Part shown: piece by piece, positions 6,391 through 9,001 of the stretch
Position numbering within the stretch: position 1 is the stretch's first letter
Layout of the letters: each line of letters starts with the position of its first letter
Source: Bacteroidales bacterium
GTDB taxonomy: Bacteria > Bacteroidota > Bacteroidia > Bacteroidales > VadinHA17
Assembly (NCBI GenBank): GCA_030692905.1
Contig: JAUYBT010000146.1
Location: 1 to 9,001, forward strand
Reading direction: 5' to 3'
DNA: 9,001 nt
Position numbers and translations under genes: made by a program
Notes under the pieces: generated by a model
Database searches by the model: none
Told to the model about the DNA's origin: nothing
What the model saw: only the letters and a program-made list of their open reading frames with translations

Positions 6391-7836
6391 TTAATATGTC
6401 GGTTGTTTTATTGGTTCGATATCTGTTTTTACCTGTTCTCCAATTATTTTTACCTCCACTGCTTCTCTTTTCGTTCTAAGTTCAATAGCTGTTTGTTTAT
6501 CGTGTTCTATTTGTATTCCTTCCTCCACTTCCCATACTGCCATCATGGGGAAGAGTTTTGAAAAGAGTGTGATGACGAAAAATATTCCTGCCAGACATGC
6601 TGCGGTAACAGAAAATTCCACATAGTTTGGAAAATAACTTGACCATTTCCCCGGAACTTCCTGGATGGGCATGAAGGGATGCAGGAGCGTTGGCACTACA
6701 ATGAGATATCTTTTTACCCATGCACCCGCTACTATAATAATACAGGTAATGGGAAGCATTGTTACAGATCGCCCTTTTGGAAACGACATAATAATAATGG
6801 GCAACAGTACAGTACCGAACTGGCATATCCAGAACGCTTTTGAGTAACTGCCATAAAATAAGTCACTCAATAAATGCCCTTCAGCCGTTGCCATTTTGTA
6901 AGCAGGTATCCAATATTCATTCAGGTTCAGATAAGCATAAATAAGAGTAAGCGCCAGTGCAATACGTCCTATCAGATCAAAATGTCTTGGGGTGATATAT
7001 TTTTCCAGGTGATACAGTTTTCGGAAGACAGCCATTCCTAATATTACACCGGCAGAACCGGAGTAAAGTGCACCAGCAACAAAGTAAGGACCGAATACAG
7101 TACTGTTCCATCCCGGGCGCAGCGTCATAGCGAAAATATAACTGACAACAGTGTGTACGGATACTGCTACCGGAATGATCACGATAGTCATAATCGTCAT
7201 ACTCTTTTCCAACCGGTGCCATTGCGATTTAGTACCTTTCCAACCGAGTGACATTTTTGTGTAAAGCCATTTTTTGAACTTTTTGAATGGCGAATCGCAA
7301 ACGGTTAATCTGTCCCTGCAAAGTGCCATATCAGGTATCATCGGCAGAAAAAGAAATAACGAGCTGCCTGCAAAATAAGTGCAGATGGCGATGACATCCC
7401 ACATGAGCGGTGATTGCAACCTTCCGAAAATGACAACGTTTGCTAAGCGGTCAGGGCGTCCCATGTCAATGATTGGCATGATACCCCCGAAGAGAAGGGA
7501 TACAAATGTGAGCAACTCGGCAGAGCGGGTGATGGGTCTTCGCCATTCCTGTTTTGTAATCCGCAGGATGGCCGATACGAGTGTGCCTGAGTGGCTGATA
7601 CCGATAAAGAATACAAAGGTTGAAATGTATAATCCCCACGATACATAATCGCGCATGGCGGTAACTCCCAGTCCATGTCTGAGTTGGTGGATGTAGCAAT
7701 AAAGCCCCCAGCCCATCACTATTAGCAAACACCCTATCCAGATTTGAGCTGAGCGCCCCCATTTTTGTGTTGGGCGAAGACAATCTTCGCGCAGGGTTTC
7801 TATTTCTTGTTTCAGATTGTATTTTTCGTTCGCCAA
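6391..7836 (-). CDS. NrfD/PsrC-family quinone-interacting membrane protein (ActC-like)
   Basis: A 481-residue integral membrane protein of the NrfD/polysulfide reductase family, which exchanges electrons between menaquinone and an attached FeS protein. I count about ten hydrophobic helices (roughly 31-49, 66-89, 106-124, 147-168, 213-236, 249-270, 287-304, 336-352, 359-381, 408-428), more like ActC or QrcD than the 8-helix PsrC. ActC-like motifs are WGLYISTFVFFIGISHSGTL (67-86, with His82 near the quinone pocket), SAILRITKQEWRRPITRSAE (88-107), PIIDMGRP (121-128) and WVKRYLIVVPTL (373-384). The charged tail after 430 is soluble. The start appears to be TTG at 7836: there is no in-frame ATG before the upstream stop, and the next Met (41) lies inside the first helix. 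It follows the FeS gene by 54 bp, the usual FeS-then-NrfD order of CISM-type complexes. It carries no cofactor of its own. Confidence 0.93.
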   Translation of the reverse strand: MANEKYNLKQEIETLREDCLRPTQKWGRSAQIWIGCLLIVMGWGLYCYIHQLRHGLGVTAMRDYVSWGLYISTFVFFIGISHSGTLVSAILRITKQEWRRPITRSAELLTFVSLLFGGIMPIIDMGRPDRLANVVIFGRLQSPLMWDVIAICTYFAGSSLFLFLPMIPDMALCRDRLTVCDSPFKKFKKWLYTKMSLGWKGTKSQWHRLEKSMTIMTIVIIPVAVSVHTVVSYIFAMTLRPGWNSTVFGPYFVAGALYSGSAGVILGMAVFRKLYHLEKYITPRHFDLIGRIALALTLIYAYLNLNEYWIPAYKMATAEGHLLSDLFYGSYSKAFWICQFGTVLLPIIIMSFPKGRSVTMLPITCIIIVAGAWVKRYLIVVPTLLHPFMPIQEVPGKWSSYFPNYVEFSVTAACLAGIFFVITLFSKLFPMMAVWEVEEGIQIEHDKQTAIELRTKREAVEVKIIGEQVKTDIEPIKQPTY

Positions 7837-7840
7837 ATTC

Positions 7841-7861
7841 GTTAGTTTTTATTTGTTAGTT
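7841..7861. repeat. Short direct repeat before the NrfD-like start
   Basis: GTTAGTT occurs at 7841-7847 and 7855-7861, 14 bp apart, in the 54-bp gap between the FeS gene stop and the TTG start. On the coding strand this reads AACTAAC twice, just upstream of an unusual start codon with no Shine-Dalgarno sequence. It may be chance or a translation-linked element. Confidence 0.25.
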
Positions 7862-7890
7862 GTCATTCCCCATTGTATTACTGATTACAT

Positions 7891-8874
7891 CTACATATTT
7901 CCCATGTCCATTTCTATATGTTTTTTTTCTTTCTTTTCATTGCCGACCGATTTCATATCTGGTAGAGGGTATTTTCTGTTTTTGGCCGATAGATAATACA
8001 CACGCGGCTCGGTTCCCAATTCTTCGAGATACCGATATCCTGCATTATCTCCGAGGTGCTGGCTTAATTTTACAGTTATTCCCGATCCATTGGTAACTGC
8101 ATTTTCATTCTGGTCGCCAAAATATATGGTATCCATCGGACATGAGCTCACGCAGGCAGGAATCTTACCCTGCCTGATCATATCCGGGCAGAAGTCGCAT
8201 TTCTCTACTGTTCCTATCCTTCGTGGTACGCTTTGTTCGGGTGAATAGGGTACATTACCGATTTCGGCTGTTTGTCCGGGGTCGGGTTGGCTCCAATTGA
8301 AGAAGCGTGTAGAATAAGGACAGGCAGCCATGCACATGCGGCAGCCGATGCAGCGTACATTATCAATAAGGACAATGCCATCTTGCCTCTTGAAGGTTGC
8401 ATTCACCGGACAAACCTTTGTGCAAGGAGGGTTATCGCAATGGAAGCAGGGTTTTGGAAAAAAGTAAGGAGCAGTGGCATCAGCATCTTGTATTCTGAAT
8501 ACTTTAATCCATTCGCGGTCTGATTCGGTATAGTGCATTACCTGGCAGGCTTCGGTGCATTTTTTACAGCCATCGCATTTTGCAAGGTCAATGACCATGA
8601 CGAATTTTTTGTTTGCAATTCCTTTACGGGCTTCAGTGTTAGTTACTGGTGGTGGGCGATATTCTTTAAGATGATCTGAACTTGCCTCATACACTTTTCC
8701 ATCGGGCGTAAGCACTTTTACTTTTTCTCCGGAATCTTTTTCACCGGGAAAAACTTTTTCAAGTCTGCTGGCGCCCGCAGCGAGAACGCATCCGGAAATC
8801 AAACTCTTTCTCAGAAAATCCCTGCGGTGGGTTTTGTTGTTTTGTTCGTTATCTTCCTGTATTTCATTTGTCAT
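7891..8874 (-). CDS. Tat-exported 4x[4Fe-4S] ferredoxin-like subunit (NrfC/PsrB/DmsB type)
   Basis: A 327-residue periplasmic iron-sulphur subunit that passes electrons between a quinone-binding NrfD partner and an external redox protein. A twin-arginine signal THRRDFLRKS (15-24) precedes the hydrophobic stretch ISGCVLAAGA; ISGC (26-29) also fits a lipobox. Sixteen cysteines form four clusters: C100/C103/C106 with C110; C143/C146/C151 with C155; C175/C178/C181 with C185; and C226/C229/C241 with C245, the last with the widened spacing typical of DmsB/NrfC proteins. In such proteins the fourth Cys of each group usually serves the neighbouring cluster. The C-terminus after 313 is Lys/Glu- then Met-rich (KKEKKHIEMDMGNM). 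It is the first gene of the run, behind a promoter-like element, and the NrfD-like gene follows. The absence of a molybdopterin subunit beside it is unusual. The ATG has no Shine-Dalgarno sequence. Confidence 0.95.
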   Translation of the reverse strand: MTNEIQEDNEQNNKTHRRDFLRKSLISGCVLAAGASRLEKVFPGEKDSGEKVKVLTPDGKVYEASSDHLKEYRPPPVTNTEARKGIANKKFVMVIDLAKCDGCKKCTEACQVMHYTESDREWIKVFRIQDADATAPYFFPKPCFHCDNPPCTKVCPVNATFKRQDGIVLIDNVRCIGCRMCMAACPYSTRFFNWSQPDPGQTAEIGNVPYSPEQSVPRRIGTVEKCDFCPDMIRQGKIPACVSSCPMDTIYFGDQNENAVTNGSGITVKLSQHLGDNAGYRYLEELGTEPRVYYLSAKNRKYPLPDMKSVGNEKKEKKHIEMDMGNM

Positions 8875-8929
8875 TACGTAAAATAAGATGCAAAAAATTA
8901 TTAGATGTACTGTTAAAAAAATAACAATA

Positions 8930-8961
8930 CAAATTTCTCTAAAATTGTCTGCCCGGACAAA
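8930..8961 (-). promoter_or_regulatory. Bacteroidota-type promoter candidate for the redox operon
   Basis: On the minus strand TTTG (8958-8961) is followed after 20 bases by GAAATTTG (8930-8937), matching the Bacteroidota sigma pattern TTTG-N19-21-TAnnTTTG except for the first T of the -7 box. Transcription would begin near 8924, about 50 bases before the FeS gene ATG. This makes the FeS gene the first gene of the operon. The match is by eye and untested. Confidence 0.5.
8945..8960. promoter_or_regulatory. TTGTC-N6-GACAA palindrome inside the promoter, possible operator
   Basis: TTGTC (8945-8949) and GACAA (8956-8960) are a perfect inverted repeat with a 6-base GC-rich centre. It has the 16-bp, 5-6-5 layout of CRP/FNR-superfamily sites and lies between the -33 and -7 boxes, where a bound protein would repress. 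A weaker, A-rich 5-6-5 repeat TGTTA/TAACA lies at 8911-8926, near the predicted start of transcription. The regulator is unknown. Confidence 0.35.
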
Positions 8962-9001
8962 AATTTGCAGATGACTTTACACCATATACCAATGGCTATG
9001 A

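Noticed and set aside
6391..8874. Alternative complex III (act) operon
   Set aside because: The NrfD-like protein resembles ActC, but a stand-alone four-cluster Tat FeS protein replaces the large ActB, and no ActA-, ActD-, ActE- or ActF-like gene surrounds it in the usual order.
8971..9001. Divergent plus-strand gene starting at ATG 8971
   Set aside because: Only ten codons are visible before the window ends, with no promoter or ribosome-site evidence; it cannot be supported.
1..9001. CRISPR arrays, tRNA or rRNA genes, insertion sequences
   Set aside because: No regularly spaced repeats, cloverleaf-like sequence, rRNA motifs or transposase-like coding sequence was seen on either strand.

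Overview
The window looks like chromosomal DNA from a Bacteroidota bacterium of moderate GC content. The clues are a SusC/BtuB-type TonB receptor, a DUF5777-type beta-barrel, lipoproteins with short lipoboxes, genes almost without Shine-Dalgarno sequences, and a promoter-like TTTG-N20-xAnnTTTG element. This is inferred from protein style and signals; no marker gene is present.

All eight recognisable genes lie on the minus strand, so the window reads right to left. A promoter-like element near 8930-8961 precedes a seven-gene run ending at 2355 with gaps of only 10-58 bp, probably one operon. In transcription order it holds: (1) a Tat-exported four-cluster 4Fe-4S protein; (2) a 10-helix NrfD/PsrC (ActC-like) quinone-interacting membrane protein that apparently starts with TTG; (3) a signal-peptide protein with two Ig-like repeats and a C-terminal membrane anchor; (4) a lipoprotein with the ethylbenzene-dehydrogenase-type haem-binding domain and a CX3CH motif; (5) a small lipoprotein cytochrome with a CX4CH motif; (6) a DUF5777-type outer-membrane beta-barrel; (7) a small class I cytochrome c with a normal CX2CH motif and a possible Met ligand.

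A 314-bp intergenic region (2041-2354) follows, with several inverted repeats and a tandem repeat. Beyond it is a complete TonB-dependent receptor gene of unknown substrate (10-2040).

Working model (inference): the NrfD-like and FeS proteins exchange electrons with the menaquinone pool on the periplasmic face. The three haem proteins carry electrons across the periplasm, and the beta-barrel places the end of the chain at the outer membrane. No molybdopterin or other catalytic subunit is present, although the set includes equivalents of the beta (FeS) and gamma (haem) subunits of ethylbenzene dehydrogenase-type enzymes. Either the catalytic gene lies elsewhere or this is a pure electron-transfer conduit. 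The four haem/barrel genes (2355-5402) are visibly AT-richer than the redox core (5461-8874), which suggests a composite origin.
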